From: Candidatus Zhuqueibacterota bacterium
GTDB lineage: Bacteria; Zhuqueibacterota; Zhuqueibacteria; Zhuqueibacterales; Geothermadaptataceae
Length of the DNA stretch: 50,061 bases
Direction: 5' to 3'
Assembly: GCA_030950365.1 (NCBI GenBank)
Contig: JAUZRQ010000092.1
Span: forward strand, 1 to 50,061
Part shown: positions 32,234 to 42,501 of the stretch, piece after piece
How positions within the stretch are numbered: position 1 is the stretch's first letter
Layout of the letters: every line of letters starts with the position of its first letter
The notes under the pieces: generated by a model
What the model was told of the DNA's origin: nothing
Database searches by the model: none
What the model saw: only the letters and a program-made list of their open reading frames with translations
Translations under genes and position numbers: made by a program

Positions 32234-33835
32234 ATGTGGAGCGTACAAAAAGAGCGATTGATTGCTTCAACTGGATGGCTGATTTTCATTAGCCTGGCTC
32301 TGTTTGGACAGTTCTCCTGCCAGGATTTCACACCCGTCCAGCTTCAAAAAGAGTCTGTTTTCTTGCCGCCACCGCAAAATGTTGTTTTAAAATTAGGCAA
32401 TGGTAGCGTCACCCTGAGATGGGAATATCCGGATACCATCGCCGTCAAGGAATTCCGAATTTACCGCCGCTCGAGTGGAGATGAAGATTTTACCCGCATT
32501 GCTACTACCGAAGAAAAATGGTACCGGGATACCTTTTTGGCTAACGGCAGCCGCTATGAATATGAGATCGCTGCGGTAAGTAAAGAAGGAATTGAAGGTG
32601 AGCATTCTAAAAGCGTTGTAGGAGTACCGGCTATCTATAGTTTGATAATAAATGATGGTACAGTATATACAAATAGCAGGCAGGTAAAAATTACTATTAC
32701 GGCGCCGAATAATACAACACTGATGATGTTATCAAACGATTCTGCGTTCACAAATGCTAAATGGGAGCAATTTAAAACGACGCGATATTGGGATTTATCA
32801 TTTGGTGATGGACCTAAAACCGTCTACGCAAAGTTTCGCAACATTGATGATCAAGAACTTGATCAACCTGTTAAAGCAGATATAATTTTGGATCAGGTAG
32901 CTATTATTAATTTTTTGGAAGAGGATAGCAATGGGAAGATTTTGCAGTCTGGGGATACGCTTCATATAAAGATGGGAACGGGTGAGATCGGAGGGAAAGC
33001 GAGTGTTGACATAGTAGATGTTAGTAGGTCAGTAAATGATTATACAGCAAGAGAGGAAGATATTAAACTATTTGATGACGGTAGCCACGGAGATAAAGTG
33101 CCCAATGATGGTATTTATGAGCGAGACTATTATGTTCGTCAAGGATTACAAATGGAAATGGCCTTTGTTTTCGGAAGGTTTGAAGATGCAGCGGGAAACC
33201 AAGCTCGAGCAACAGCATCGTCAAGAGTTACAATTCAATCTCGACCGCTTCCTGTTTACTTATTTGAACCCATCATTCTATCTTCAGATATTCCTAAATT
33301 AAAAATACGTTGGACGGCAAATCATGACGGCGATTTTGCAGCATATCAATTGGTCAGATCTAAATCTTCCAATATTTCATTGGCTTCAAGATTAATTACA
33401 GAGATTGAAGACATAAATGTGGTCTCTTATACTGACGTAGATTTAGAGCCAGGGACTGAATATTATTACCAAATATATGTTTTTGATCAAGCCGGCAATA
33501 ATTCAGGTAGTAATGTTGTTAAAGCAACCACCCCTGAAAATGTTCCTCCCAAGCCAGTGGTGTTGTCACAACCTGTTCAAGATACACTCTCTTTGAAATT
33601 AACCTGGTCACCTTCCACAGCCGAAGATTTTGCAAATTATCGCCTCTACCGTTCCGTCAGTTCGCCTGTGGATACCACTTATGCACCTATTGCGATCATC
33701 AACGATGCCAACATCACCGAATTTCGGGATTTCAGTGCGACGCCGAATATTACCTATTTCTACCGTATCTTTGTCTTTGACAAGTGGGGATTGTCGGCGG
33801 GCAGCAACGAGGTCCGGGGTAAATTTGTCAGATAA
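32234..33835 (+). CDS. Fibronectin type III repeat lipoprotein
   Basis: The 533-residue exported protein starts with a hydrophobic signal ending FGQFSCQD, a lipobox-like site with an unusual residue at -3. Three Fn3-like modules are visible: about residues 45-135 (NVVLKLGNGSVTLRWEYPD), 350-440 (PKLKIRWTANHDGDFAAYQL) and 445-530 (LKLTWSPSTAEDFANYRLYR). Between them lies an Ig-like region ending in LFDDGSHGDKVPNDGIYERD, a pattern seen in surface proteins. It probably sits in the outer membrane. From about 32640 to 33590 the codons are clearly more AT-rich than the gene ends, which suggests a replaced middle. AAGGGATGAG upstream is the ribosome-binding site. Confidence 0.8.
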   Translation: MWSVQKERLIASTGWLIFISLALFGQFSCQDFTPVQLQKESVFLPPPQNVVLKLGNGSVTLRWEYPDTIAVKEFRIYRRSSGDEDFTRIATTEEKWYRDTFLANGSRYEYEIAAVSKEGIEGEHSKSVVGVPAIYSLIINDGTVYTNSRQVKITITAPNNTTLMMLSNDSAFTNAKWEQFKTTRYWDLSFGDGPKTVYAKFRNIDDQELDQPVKADIILDQVAIINFLEEDSNGKILQSGDTLHIKMGTGEIGGKASVDIVDVSRSVNDYTAREEDIKLFDDGSHGDKVPNDGIYERDYYVRQGLQMEMAFVFGRFEDAAGNQARATASSRVTIQSRPLPVYLFEPIILSSDIPKLKIRWTANHDGDFAAYQLVRSKSSNISLASRLITEIEDINVVSYTDVDLEPGTEYYYQIYVFDQAGNNSGSNVVKATTPENVPPKPVVLSQPVQDTLSLKLTWSPSTAEDFANYRLYRSVSSPVDTTYAPIAIINDANITEFRDFSATPNITYFYRIFVFDKWGLSAGSNEVRGKFVR

Positions 33836-33852
33836 ACAAAGGAATTTGCTCA

Positions 33853-34704
33853 ATGAGTGCTAAAGAATTGACCAAACTTCAGTTGCTCATGGCAGCATGG
33901 CGGCAGACCATTAGCTGCATGAAAATTCCGCGCTTTTACACTCCGTTTATCGTGTATGCGCTGCTGCAGGTGTTTATATTAATCGGTTTTGTGCTATTCA
34001 ACTATTTCCCTTTTTCCAAAATTTTCATGCCCATTCAAAAAGCTATCTATGGAGAAGCAGCGCTGCATTATCCAAATAATTTTATCATCTTACCAAGCTT
34101 GTTTGATATTACCAACATTGCACTGAGCGGTATCGCCGGCATTCTGGTGTTGGCTCTGGCAACGCAATATTTCTTTTTCTATACTGACAAAAAGAATATT
34201 CCTGGAGGATCGGTTCGAGAAGTGTTGCGAAGATTCCCCGATTTATTTGGCGTCTGGGTAATCGAAACAGCGGTCATACTTGGTTTGATCTATGGGGCAA
34301 CCATTGTGAGTCCTGATTATCCCAATTATGTATCTTTCATTACAGCAGGAAGAATCACCGGCGCTGTGGTAATCATGGCAGCGTTTGCCTATGCTATTGT
34401 CATTATTGTCACTGAAGGAAAGCGATTTTGGGCGGCCATTTGGAAAAGCTTTCGGCTGTTCGTTCGGTATTTTTACATAACGCTATTAATGATTGCAGTC
34501 CCAATTCTGATTTTGCAAATCCCGCTTGATCTGATGCTCACCAATACGCCGGAAATCGCCAAAAAATTGTCCCCCGAAATCATTCCAGTGCTTATCGGCA
34601 GCGATATTGTATTTTCCATTTTGCTCAACTTTATGGTCATCGGGGCCATAACCTTCTTTTATAAAACGGCTGTTGTGGCAAACGAAAAGGCCTTGTTGGT
34701 ATGA
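33853..34704 (+). CDS. Six-helix inner-membrane protein, unknown
   Basis: The 283-residue protein has about six hydrophobic helices, for example FIVYALLQVFILIGFVLF near residue 38, IALSGIAGILVLALATQYFF near 95, VWVIETAVILGLIYGATIV near 138, and ITGAVVIMAAFAYAIVIIV near 180. The short N-terminal cytoplasmic segment is amphipathic. I recognise no catalytic motif or family. Its position between surface and TPR lipoproteins of the polysaccharide locus suggests a role in export or in membrane organisation, but this is only context. AAAGGAA supports the ATG at 33853. Confidence 0.72.
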   Translation: MSAKELTKLQLLMAAWRQTISCMKIPRFYTPFIVYALLQVFILIGFVLFNYFPFSKIFMPIQKAIYGEAALHYPNNFIILPSLFDITNIALSGIAGILVLALATQYFFFYTDKKNIPGGSVREVLRRFPDLFGVWVIETAVILGLIYGATIVSPDYPNYVSFITAGRITGAVVIMAAFAYAIVIIVTEGKRFWAAIWKSFRLFVRYFYITLLMIAVPILILQIPLDLMLTNTPEIAKKLSPEIIPVLIGSDIVFSILLNFMVIGAITFFYKTAVVANEKALLV

Positions 34705-34725
34705 TGAGAAATTTTCGGAGTTAAA

Positions 34726-36186
34726 ATGAAAAAGTTTCTTGTGGTTGTTGTGCTTATAACTCTGGGCTGCGCCGAAAAGGGCCCCGAATTTGAGCGCTAT
34801 CAACTGGAAAAGGCATTTTTTAAGGCCCAGAAAATTGTGCAAAAGATTTATATCAATCCACGAATTGCCCCTATAACCGATTTTGAAAAGGCCAAAAGGC
34901 TATTGCTAAAAGTGGCATTTGCTTATGATTCCATTGGCCTCCGGCCCGATACCTCGTTGATGTGCTACAGTTTGCTGACCCTGGCGCAATTGGAAATTTT
35001 GCAGGAAAACCCTCAAAACGCGATTGAATATTACAACCTATATCTACGAAACACCAACAATCACGAAAATCCAAATGAAATTTCAGCTCGCATCAATTTG
35101 GGCTTTTTGTACGAACGTATTCTGGCATATCAGGATGCCGCAAAGGAATATGCTCACGTGCTTGACAAATTGATGGATGAAATTAATCCCAACTCACCGA
35201 AACCTTATCTCATCGCCATCCCATTCCAATATGCCAGGATCTATAAATACGATTTAGGCAATGGCAGTTATAAAGCCGCCGTTACCCGGGCCAGCAAGGT
35301 TTACCAGGACATGCTTCAGCGCTGGCCTAACTCTAAAGCGGCGCTGTTGGCGTTGAATTATGTATCCTTAATAATGCTACAAAACAAAGATTACAGCCGG
35401 CTACAGCAAATTTTAGATGAACAGCTCCAAATTACTCAGGATACAACCATACTGGCACGCTTGCAGTTTTTGCAGGCCAAAATCATGCTGGCTCAGCACG
35501 TTGATCCGGCAACAGTTATTCGGCAGTTGCAAAGAATCATTACAAACTATCCCGATTCTGAAATCATTGCGGCCGTGAAGCTGGAGCTGGCAAAAGCTTA
35601 TTTGCAACAGCAGCGATTCGAAAAAACGCGATTAATTCTGAAGGATATTTTGAACAATTATTTGGAGAATTTTATTGTAGCCGCAGAAGCCCAGGAACAG
35701 CTTGCCTTGAGTTTCGAGCTGGAAGGACGATGGGATCAGGCCTTGAATGAATATCGCTGGCTGAGCAAGCAATTCGAAACATCGCTGCAGGGACTAACAG
35801 CGCCTTTGAAAATCGCCAATTATTATTTGCAGCAAAACAACATTGCCCTGGCTGACCAGGCCTTCAATGAGGCTATTGAATTCTACCAGGAGCTCGTAAG
35901 GAAATATCCGAGCTCCATTCTGGCAGCGATGGCGCAGGAGCAAATCAGCAAATGCTTTATGGCTCAGCGGAAATATGAGGAGGCCATCGGAGCCGTCAAA
36001 AAAATCAAAGAAATCTGGAGCAACAGCGCCGGCGTGATTAGCACTTATCTGCTTTTGGGCAAAATTTATGAGGCATCCAATCAATATTCGCTGGCGGCGA
36101 GAGCGTACAAAGAAATCGCCACACAATTTCCGCAGCATCCGCTGGCTCCCCTGTTTGATGAAAAAGCTCGCCAATTGCTAAATTGA
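34726..36186 (+). CDS. TPR-repeat lipoprotein
   Basis: The 486-residue protein has a short signal with a good lipobox, VLITLGC, so it is anchored by a lipidated Cys at about residue 15. The rest is helical TPR-like repeats (NPQNAIEYYNLYLRN, DAAKEYAHVLDKLMDE, NIALADQAFNEAIEFYQELV, YSLAARAYKEIATQFPQH). This kind of protein is found in XrtA-type exopolysaccharide loci as an assembly partner, but the repeats alone do not prove that. CGGAG upstream gives the ribosome-binding site. The next gene starts two bases past its stop codon. Confidence 0.8.
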   Translation: MKKFLVVVVLITLGCAEKGPEFERYQLEKAFFKAQKIVQKIYINPRIAPITDFEKAKRLLLKVAFAYDSIGLRPDTSLMCYSLLTLAQLEILQENPQNAIEYYNLYLRNTNNHENPNEISARINLGFLYERILAYQDAAKEYAHVLDKLMDEINPNSPKPYLIAIPFQYARIYKYDLGNGSYKAAVTRASKVYQDMLQRWPNSKAALLALNYVSLIMLQNKDYSRLQQILDEQLQITQDTTILARLQFLQAKIMLAQHVDPATVIRQLQRIITNYPDSEIIAAVKLELAKAYLQQQRFEKTRLILKDILNNYLENFIVAAEAQEQLALSFELEGRWDQALNEYRWLSKQFETSLQGLTAPLKIANYYLQQNNIALADQAFNEAIEFYQELVRKYPSSILAAMAQEQISKCFMAQRKYEEAIGAVKKIKEIWSNSAGVISTYLLLGKIYEASNQYSLAARAYKEIATQFPQHPLAPLFDEKARQLLN

Positions 36187-36187
36187 T

Positions 36188-38317
36188 ATGAGCGTAATAT
36201 TCGCAAAAATCCTTGCTGTTATCAATATTACCGCGGCATCCTGGCTGTTTGTTCTCCTATCGCGATCTATATTACCCGGTCTGAGAAGACTCCGTTTGGC
36301 GACGATTGCCTATATTTTGGCGAATGCCAACTTTTTCCTCGTGCTCGAATTTCCTGGATTGCCAGTCGCTTATCTAACGCTCGGCTGGTTAGGGTTAGTT
36401 TTCATCGGTGGTTTAATGTTTGGCCTGAGGCCCTTTTGGCGCAAAAAATGGCAGTATCTTGTAATTACCGGCGCAACCTGGATGGCGGTTTTTATTTTTT
36501 TCTGGGTTCATCTGTATTTCGGGCTGTTCCAAATTGCAATCAAAACGGATCAAAGCACGCTCATATTTGCCTTAACGCGTGCCGGACGCTTTTTCCTGCT
36601 GCTAATTTATTTGCCAGTAATTCTGATCCTGATCTTCTGGCAGAGCTGGTCAAAAGAAGTGGATCATTATTTTGGAAAATCCGCCAGATATTTGAAAATT
36701 TTGATAGCCCTGATGCTGGCCGTGAGTTTTGGCGCTTTAACTCATCTTTATTTCTATTCCCAAATCAATTCCGTACTGTCTCTTTTGGCATATTTGCTAA
36801 ACGGATTGATGATTGCATCGGTAGCGTTTTTCATTTCCCGCGCACCGGCAACGAGCCGGAGGTTTGAATTGCCTGTGAAGCAAAGCGCTTTTGCAAGTTC
36901 CTCCATATTAATCTACCTCGGAATTTATTTCTTAATCTCAGGCGGACTTCTCAAACTTTTCATAACATATGATGGCTTTTGGCAGAGTATTTTTCGTGCC
37001 GTATCTATTGCTGGTATTGCCTTTTTAGCCTTGCTGTTGACTGCTGGAAAACAACTGCGGCAAGCTTGGATTCAGCTCGTTCAGAAGTTGCTCATAGTTC
37101 CAAAATATGATTTTCGTGAGGAATTGTCGCGATTTACCAGGGCGGTCAGTCAGGCCAAGGATGAAAAGGCTTGCATCCAAGCCATTTTGAAAACGGTGCG
37201 CTCAGTGTTTCATGTGAACAATGCGGCCCTTTGTTTAGTGCAGCCCGGAGTTCCTGAGTTACGCATCATACGTTTAGAAGAGGGCCAGGGGGTATCCGAA
37301 GCAGGCATTTTGAAAAATCTGCCCAAAAAAAAATTACGGATCCTGTTGCAATATGCAAAAGAACATGATATTCAACCGGTTGCACGATTGCAGGAATTGA
37401 TTCAGGACAGGGAAACCGGGCAATATCTGGATACGTTTAGAGTATTCCTGCCGATTCAGGCCGGGGAGCAGCTTATCGGGTTGTTGCTGCTGGGAGCCGG
37501 TGATGAAGCTACTGACTTTGACTATGAGGACCGGCAGTTACTTCAGCTTTTCACGAACGCCATCGGAATTGCTCTTCATCGCATTCAATTGTATGAGGAT
37601 TTGATGCTGGCCAAGCAACAAGAAGCCATGAGCCGGCTGGCAAGTTATGTTCTGCATGAGCTTAGAAACAATACATCCATTCTAAGTCTGCTGGTGCAAA
37701 ATGCGAAGAAAAACTTTCAAAAGCCCGACTTCCAAAAGGAGTTTTTGAAAGGCGTGGCGGCGGTTTCGGGCGAAATGCATACACTTATCCGGAAAATAGG
37801 CGCCTTTAAGGATGGGAAAATCGAGGTGCAACGGAAACCGGTGAACCTTCATCAGTTGATATGGCAAATCAGTCAGGAACTTCAAATTCCTGAAAAGTTT
37901 GAGCTTCAAATGGATATCCCAGATGAAATCGTGGCCCACTGGGACCGTGAATTGATCAAAATGTCATTTCGAAATCTTTTAATGAATAGCATTGAAGCCA
38001 TGCCGGATGGGGGCAAAATCGAAATCAGCGCCATACAAACGAATCATCATTTGCGAATCCAGATTCAAGATTGGGGATCGGGAATGAGCAAAGCTTTCAT
38101 AAAAGATCATTTGTTTCGTCCATACGATACCACCAAGCCGCATGGCCTGGGATTGGGCATGCATCAAGCTCGCGAAATCATTCAGGCGCACGAAGGCAGC
38201 ATCCGCGTGCAGAGCCAACCAGGAAAAGGCACGACGGTGATTATCGATTTGCCTTTAGGCCAGCGTCAGCAAATCCAGCAATCAAAGGTTGCCGCAAAGA
38301 GCATTGCTTTGGCGTGA
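36188..38317 (+). CDS. prsK: PrsK-like membrane histidine kinase
   Basis: The 709-residue kinase has an N-terminal membrane domain of about eight helices (to residue 300), then a GAF domain (about 330-465, with IQAILKTVRSVFHVNNAALC and VFLPIQAGEQLIGLLLLGAG). The dimerisation helix has phosphorylated His about H490 (ASYVLHELRNNTSILSLLVQ), and the ATPase domain has LMNSIEAMPDGG, QDWGSGM and GLGLGMHQAREII. The architecture is that of PrsK, the kinase of XrtA/PEP-CTERM-type exopolysaccharide loci. The symbol is by architecture and neighbours. The PrsR-like regulator follows. Confidence 0.82.
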   Translation: MSVIFAKILAVINITAASWLFVLLSRSILPGLRRLRLATIAYILANANFFLVLEFPGLPVAYLTLGWLGLVFIGGLMFGLRPFWRKKWQYLVITGATWMAVFIFFWVHLYFGLFQIAIKTDQSTLIFALTRAGRFFLLLIYLPVILILIFWQSWSKEVDHYFGKSARYLKILIALMLAVSFGALTHLYFYSQINSVLSLLAYLLNGLMIASVAFFISRAPATSRRFELPVKQSAFASSSILIYLGIYFLISGGLLKLFITYDGFWQSIFRAVSIAGIAFLALLLTAGKQLRQAWIQLVQKLLIVPKYDFREELSRFTRAVSQAKDEKACIQAILKTVRSVFHVNNAALCLVQPGVPELRIIRLEEGQGVSEAGILKNLPKKKLRILLQYAKEHDIQPVARLQELIQDRETGQYLDTFRVFLPIQAGEQLIGLLLLGAGDEATDFDYEDRQLLQLFTNAIGIALHRIQLYEDLMLAKQQEAMSRLASYVLHELRNNTSILSLLVQNAKKNFQKPDFQKEFLKGVAAVSGEMHTLIRKIGAFKDGKIEVQRKPVNLHQLIWQISQELQIPEKFELQMDIPDEIVAHWDRELIKMSFRNLLMNSIEAMPDGGKIEISAIQTNHHLRIQIQDWGSGMSKAFIKDHLFRPYDTTKPHGLGLGMHQAREIIQAHEGSIRVQSQPGKGTTVIIDLPLGQRQQIQQSKVAAKSIALA

Positions 38318-38464
38318 TCGAAGTTGGCGGGAGTAATGGTTCTTAGTCCAAAATCTTCATTTATTAAGCTCAAGTGCACCAATCAGGGGGAATCCAATAT
38401 GCAAATAGGATTGGCTGAGTCGCCGATGGGCGCTCCTTGAAATGAATTATTGTCTGAGGACATC
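38318..38464. other. Short gap between kinase and regulator
   Basis: About 150 bases that contain a purine run CAGGGGG at 38384-38390 and no promoter I can support. A TTG at 38450 is in frame with the next gene but lacks a ribosome-binding site. Confidence 0.4.
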
Positions 38465-39868
38465 ATGGAAGCCAGAATTCCAAAAGTTATGATTGCCGAT
38501 GATGATGAGCTGCTGTGCCAGCAGTTGAAATGGGGACTTGAGGATGATTATCTAATTGTGATGGCGCATGATCCCGGAGAAGCGCGCAAAAAATTTCGAA
38601 AATACCATCCTGATGTGGTTATGCTCGATTTGAATTTTAGCAGTGACGCGGCTGCTCCCCAGAATGAAGGCTTGCAGATTTTGGAAGAATTTATTGAGAC
38701 CGGGCAATATGCGAAAATCATTGTTATCACCGGGCAGCAGGAAAAGGAAATTGCTCGATCGGCTCTGAATGCGGGTGCCTTTGATTATGTGCTCAAACCC
38801 TTTGACATTGATGAACTGAAAGTATTGTTGAAACGAGCGCTTTTTTTACGCGAGGTGGAGCGAGATGCTGAGGACTGTGATCCCCTGATACTGGATGGCC
38901 ATTTCGGTTCAATCATCGGCCAGTCCGAAAAAATGCGCCGCATTTTTCAACTGGTCAAAATCGTGAGCGATACCGACGCTACGATATTGATTACAGGCGA
39001 GAGCGGCACGGGCAAAGAAGTCATAGCACGATTGATTCACCAGTGCAGCGAGAGAAAAAATCATGATTTTGTGGCGATCAACTGCGGCGCGATCCCTGCC
39101 GGTCTACTCGAAAGCGAATTGTTTGGTCATGAAAAGGGTGCGTATACCGGAGCCGTTGGGACGGTGAAAGGCAAATTCGAGTTGGCGCATGATGGTACAC
39201 TTTTTTTGGATGAAATTGCCGAGATGCCGCTCGCGCTGCAGGTCAAACTATTGCGTTTTCTGCAGGATCATACCATCCAACGCATTGGCGGGCTTCAAGA
39301 TATTAAGTTAAATGTGCGGATCATTGCAGCGACCAATAAGGACCTGAAAACCGAAATTCAGAATGGCCAGTTTAGAGAAGATCTCTTTTATCGATTGAAT
39401 GTGGTTTCCGTTGATATGCCTCCGCTGCGTGAACGTGAGGAAGATATCCAACTGATGGCCATTCATTTCCTCAAGGTGTTTGCGGCGAAATACAAAAAAA
39501 ATATTACCGGCATATCTCCTCGTGCCATGAAGATGATCAAACAGTACCGATGGCCTGGAAATGTGCGTGAATTGGAAAACAAGATTCGCAAGGCAGTCAT
39601 TCTCGCAAGGCATAATGTTCTTTTGCCGGGGGACTTCGATCTCGATACCGATGCCGAGACCAAAAGCGAGGGCTGGTCTTACAAGCATGCCATGCTGCGG
39701 GCGGAGCGAGAAATCCTATTGCAAGCCCTTCGGCGTCATCAGGGAGTCATTGCCCACATTGCCGAAGATTTGAAACTGAATCGTAGCACGCTTTACGATC
39801 TGCTACGAAAACACAATCTGGATTATAAAAAATACAGAACAGTGCAATCAAATCGGACAATCGAATGA
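38465..39868 (+). CDS. prsR: PrsR-like sigma-54 response regulator
   Basis: The product, about 467 residues, has a receiver domain with acidic pair MIADDDEL, phosphorylated Asp about D55 ([10 protein letters not shown]) and Lys in VLKPFD. The receiver has a longer loop after the phosphosite ([20 protein letters not shown]), as in PrsR proteins. The AAA+ domain has GESGTGKE, the sigma-54 loop [10 protein letters not shown] (Tyr in place of Phe) and [11 protein letters not shown] Fis-type helix-turn-helix ([20 protein letters not shown]) ends it. In PEP-CTERM systems PrsR drives sigma-54 promoters of the locus. ATG 38465 has GAGGA six bases upstream. The symbol is by domain pattern. Confidence 0.84.
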   Translation: MEARIPKVMIADDDELLCQQLKWGLEDDYLIVMAHDPGEARKKFRKYHPDVVMLDLNFSSDAAAPQNEGLQILEEFIETGQYAKIIVITGQQEKEIARSALNAGAFDYVLKPFDIDELKVLLKRALFLREVERDAEDCDPLILDGHFGSIIGQSEKMRRIFQLVKIVSDTDATILITGESGTGKEVIARLIHQCSERKNHDFVAINCGAIPAGLLESELFGHEKGAYTGAVGTVKGKFELAHDGTLFLDEIAEMPLALQVKLLRFLQDHTIQRIGGLQDIKLNVRIIAATNKDLKTEIQNGQFREDLFYRLNVVSVDMPPLREREEDIQLMAIHFLKVFAAKYKKNITGISPRAMKMIKQYRWPGNVRELENKIRKAVILARHNVLLPGDFDLDTDAETKSEGWSYKHAMLRAEREILLQALRRHQGVIAHIAEDLKLNRSTLYDLLRKHNLDYKKYRTVQSNRTIE

Positions 39869-40851
39869 TGAAATTGTCTCGAATGATTGTGTTGATGCTT
39901 GCTGGCTGTTTGCTTCTAAATGCATTCAGTGCTTTTTCGCAGGGGCGAAAACCGGCCACTCAAAAGGGCAAAGAATATCGCATCGGCGTAGGCGATGAGT
40001 TGAGTATTACCTTCTGGCAGAATCCGCAGTACAACACGGTTGCGCGTGTCTCGGCCACGGGAAAAATTGAAATTCCCCTGATCGGATCGGTCCAAGCTAA
40101 GGATTTGACAACCAAGGAATTACGCCAGCGCATCATTTCCAAGATATCACTCTTTGATATGAACATCACTCAGGTAGCCGTGACAGTCACGCGGTATGGC
40201 AGTAAAACCGTCTATGTGACTGGCAATGTGCTCACACCGGGGAAATACACGTTTGAGGAAATCCCCAATCTGTGGCAAATCATCTCCGAAGCCGGCGGCC
40301 CGTTACCCAATGCTAATTTGAGCGATGTGGTAATTGTGCGCAGTTCGGTCTCGGGGGAAGACAATCTCATCCATGTGGATTTAACTTATGCCCTGGAAAC
40401 CGGAAATTTCGCGTCCTTGCCGCCCATTTATCCCGGCGATACCATCCATATTCAGGGCGCGGCGGGCACTCCGACCGGCTTGTCGTCATCGCCGTTGGAA
40501 CGCCGCTCCATCGTGTTGGTGTTTGGGGAAGTCGCGACCCCGGGCATTTTTAATCTCGAAAAAGATATGGATATTCTTGACGCCATCGTGCTTGCTGGCG
40601 GACCAACACCAACCGCAGACCTGGAGAAAGTCCGGCTGTATTTTCGGGGAAAGCGCCATGCCGAAGTCGCGATCGTCAATTTAAAAAAGTACTTGAAAAG
40701 CTCTATCCCAATTCCCCTGGAACTGCATCCGGGTGATGCGATTTACATCCCATCGAGACGGAGAATCTCGCCATTTGTAACTGAGGTTGTTCGGATTGGA
40801 TTGAGTGCCTTAACCAGCTATTTGATTTTTCGAGGGGTTCGACGATTTTAG
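39865..40851 (+). CDS. Wza-like polysaccharide export protein
   Basis: The 328-residue outer-membrane export protein has a signal with either a lipobox (LMLAGC) or a normal cleavage site near AFSQG. A polysaccharide-export domain follows (EYRIGVGDELSITFWQNPQY, then VSATGKIEIPLIGSVQAKDL). Two SLBB domains come next (VYVTGNVLTPGKYTFEEIPN; VLVFGEVATPGIFNLEKDMD). The C-terminal part ends with a possible membrane segment, VRIGLSALTSYLIFRGV. It carries the polymer across the outer membrane with the Wzz-like and kinase partners encoded next. The ATG overlaps the previous stop. Confidence 0.92.
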   Translation: MMKLSRMIVLMLAGCLLLNAFSAFSQGRKPATQKGKEYRIGVGDELSITFWQNPQYNTVARVSATGKIEIPLIGSVQAKDLTTKELRQRIISKISLFDMNITQVAVTVTRYGSKTVYVTGNVLTPGKYTFEEIPNLWQIISEAGGPLPNANLSDVVIVRSSVSGEDNLIHVDLTYALETGNFASLPPIYPGDTIHIQGAAGTPTGLSSSPLERRSIVLVFGEVATPGIFNLEKDMDILDAIVLAGGPTPTADLEKVRLYFRGKRHAEVAIVNLKKYLKSSIPIPLELHPGDAIYIPSRRRISPFVTEVVRIGLSALTSYLIFRGVRRF

Positions 40852-40900
40852 CATTTCAAAATGGCCCTTTATCAGCTAAACAGATCAAGGTTGAGTACGT

Positions 40901-42481
40901 ATGGATGGAAACTCCTATTCCAACAACCACCAATCCAACGGCAGTTATGAAGATATTCTCAACCTTCTGAATCAAAAACCGACGATTGACTTTCGCCTGT
41001 ATTGGTTTCGCCTTTGGAGAAAAAAATGGTGGATTGTTCTTTCGACGTTTGTTTGTACGTCTCTGGCTGTCGTATATGCGTTGCTCATTATCAAGCCCAT
41101 CTATGAATCCAGCACAACATTTGAAATCTCACCAAGCCGCCTGTACAATTCTGTCCGTTCGGTGACGCCGGGAACCTCGCAAAATGTGGATTATCAGGAT
41201 GTACAGCGAAAAATTTTGAGCACGGAATATCTGGCATTGCTGGGAAAGCGCGTTGGTATGGATCAGGACCCCGAAATCGTGAAACTGACCAAAGAGATTC
41301 TGGCACAGCGCCCTTGGCTGAAATACGATGATGTTCTGGATCGAAGCATGGCGGTGTTCCTGCGACGGCAGATCAAAATCAAAATGATTGGGCCGCGGGT
41401 GTTTCAAATTGTTGCCGAGTCGCCTTCGCCCAATCTGGCCTATTCCATGGCAAAGACCCTCACGGATATTTTTATCGATGAATCGAAAAAAGACGAGCTG
41501 CGTGGCATCCGGGGCATTAAAGAGTTCAGCGATGAGCAACTGGCAATTTATAAAAAGAAGGTTGAACTCGCCGAAGATAGGCTGAAGCAACTCCAGGAAA
41601 AAATTGCCCGGGAGCGCATTCAGACCGTTGGTTTGAATGAAGAAAATATTGTCGCGCTTAAATCGCTGATTTTTAATGATGAAACCGCGATTATCAATAA
41701 GCAAAACCGGCTTGCTGAATTGCAAAAAATTTTGCCGGAGGGATTGAAAAGAGAACGGTATTGGGATATAAAAAGGGATTTTGCGCTGATCAAGCGGAAA
41801 TTGAATGAGAAATTGGACGATTTCAAAAAGCGAATTTCAATCAGCATGCAGGATTGGAAATCGTCCTATGAATTCACCTTCAATTCTGAGATCAACCGGC
41901 TGCGACAGCAAAGCTTTCAGATCATCAACCGACTGATTGCCGAATCGCATCCCAATCTGGGCGATCTTGCCGAGCCCTTTTCCGAATATCAGCGCGTTCT
42001 GATGGATTTATCCATTTTGAATAAAAAAATTGAAATCGCCAGACGCATTCTCAATCGTTATTATTCTTTGGCAACGTCGGATCCGGCGCAGCGCATGGAA
42101 TTGGAGCGTTTGGAGGAAGAAATTGAAAAAAACAGGGAGGTGTATAACTTATTTCTCAGTCATTCACGGGGGTCCCAAATCGAAGAGGCCCTTCAGAATA
42201 GCGATATGGAATTTAAATATAAACTCATTGAAAAAGCGAGGATGCCTATTTATGCAACCAAAGGAAGCAAGCGCGTCTTTGTCATGATCGTCTTTTTGGT
42301 CAGCGGGCTGGGCAGTGTGGCTGTGGTATTGGCATGGAGCTTTTTTGATCAAACCATCCGCGATGTAAAAGGCGTGGAAAATGAATTGAAGTTGCCGGTC
42401 CTCGGTGTTATTCCGAAGACACGGGTTCCGTTCGCGGAATTTTATCAGAACTATCAGCCACGTGCTTACCAATATGATTAA
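40901..42481 (+). CDS. Wzz-like chain-length determinant protein
   Basis: The 526-residue inner-membrane protein has the two-helix layout of polysaccharide co-polymerases: WWIVLSTFVCTSLAVVYALL near residue 45 and VFVMIVFLVSGLGSVAVVLA near residue 465. A long periplasmic coiled-coil domain lies between them (ELAEDRLKQLQEKIARERIQ-type stretches). The C-terminal tail is about 45 residues (GVENELKLPVLGVIP), the piece that contacts the BY-kinase. AAGGTTGAG upstream is a good ribosome-binding site. It overlaps the next ORF by one base at an ATG that is probably not the true start of the kinase. Confidence 0.9.
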   Translation: MDGNSYSNNHQSNGSYEDILNLLNQKPTIDFRLYWFRLWRKKWWIVLSTFVCTSLAVVYALLIIKPIYESSTTFEISPSRLYNSVRSVTPGTSQNVDYQDVQRKILSTEYLALLGKRVGMDQDPEIVKLTKEILAQRPWLKYDDVLDRSMAVFLRRQIKIKMIGPRVFQIVAESPSPNLAYSMAKTLTDIFIDESKKDELRGIRGIKEFSDEQLAIYKKKVELAEDRLKQLQEKIARERIQTVGLNEENIVALKSLIFNDETAIINKQNRLAELQKILPEGLKRERYWDIKRDFALIKRKLNEKLDDFKKRISISMQDWKSSYEFTFNSEINRLRQQSFQIINRLIAESHPNLGDLAEPFSEYQRVLMDLSILNKKIEIARRILNRYYSLATSDPAQRMELERLEEEIEKNREVYNLFLSHSRGSQIEEALQNSDMEFKYKLIEKARMPIYATKGSKRVFVMIVFLVSGLGSVAVVLAWSFFDQTIRDVKGVENELKLPVLGVIPKTRVPFAEFYQNYQPRAYQYD

Positions 42482-42501
42482 TGGATTGGGGTAGCTTTTA
42501 T

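Noticed and set aside
40862-40877. TGGCCC-N5-CAGCT before the Wzz-like gene as a sigma-54 promoter
   Set aside because: GG-N10-GC spacing fits, but the TTG of the -12 block is missing and the leader would be very short. There is no palindrome upstream.
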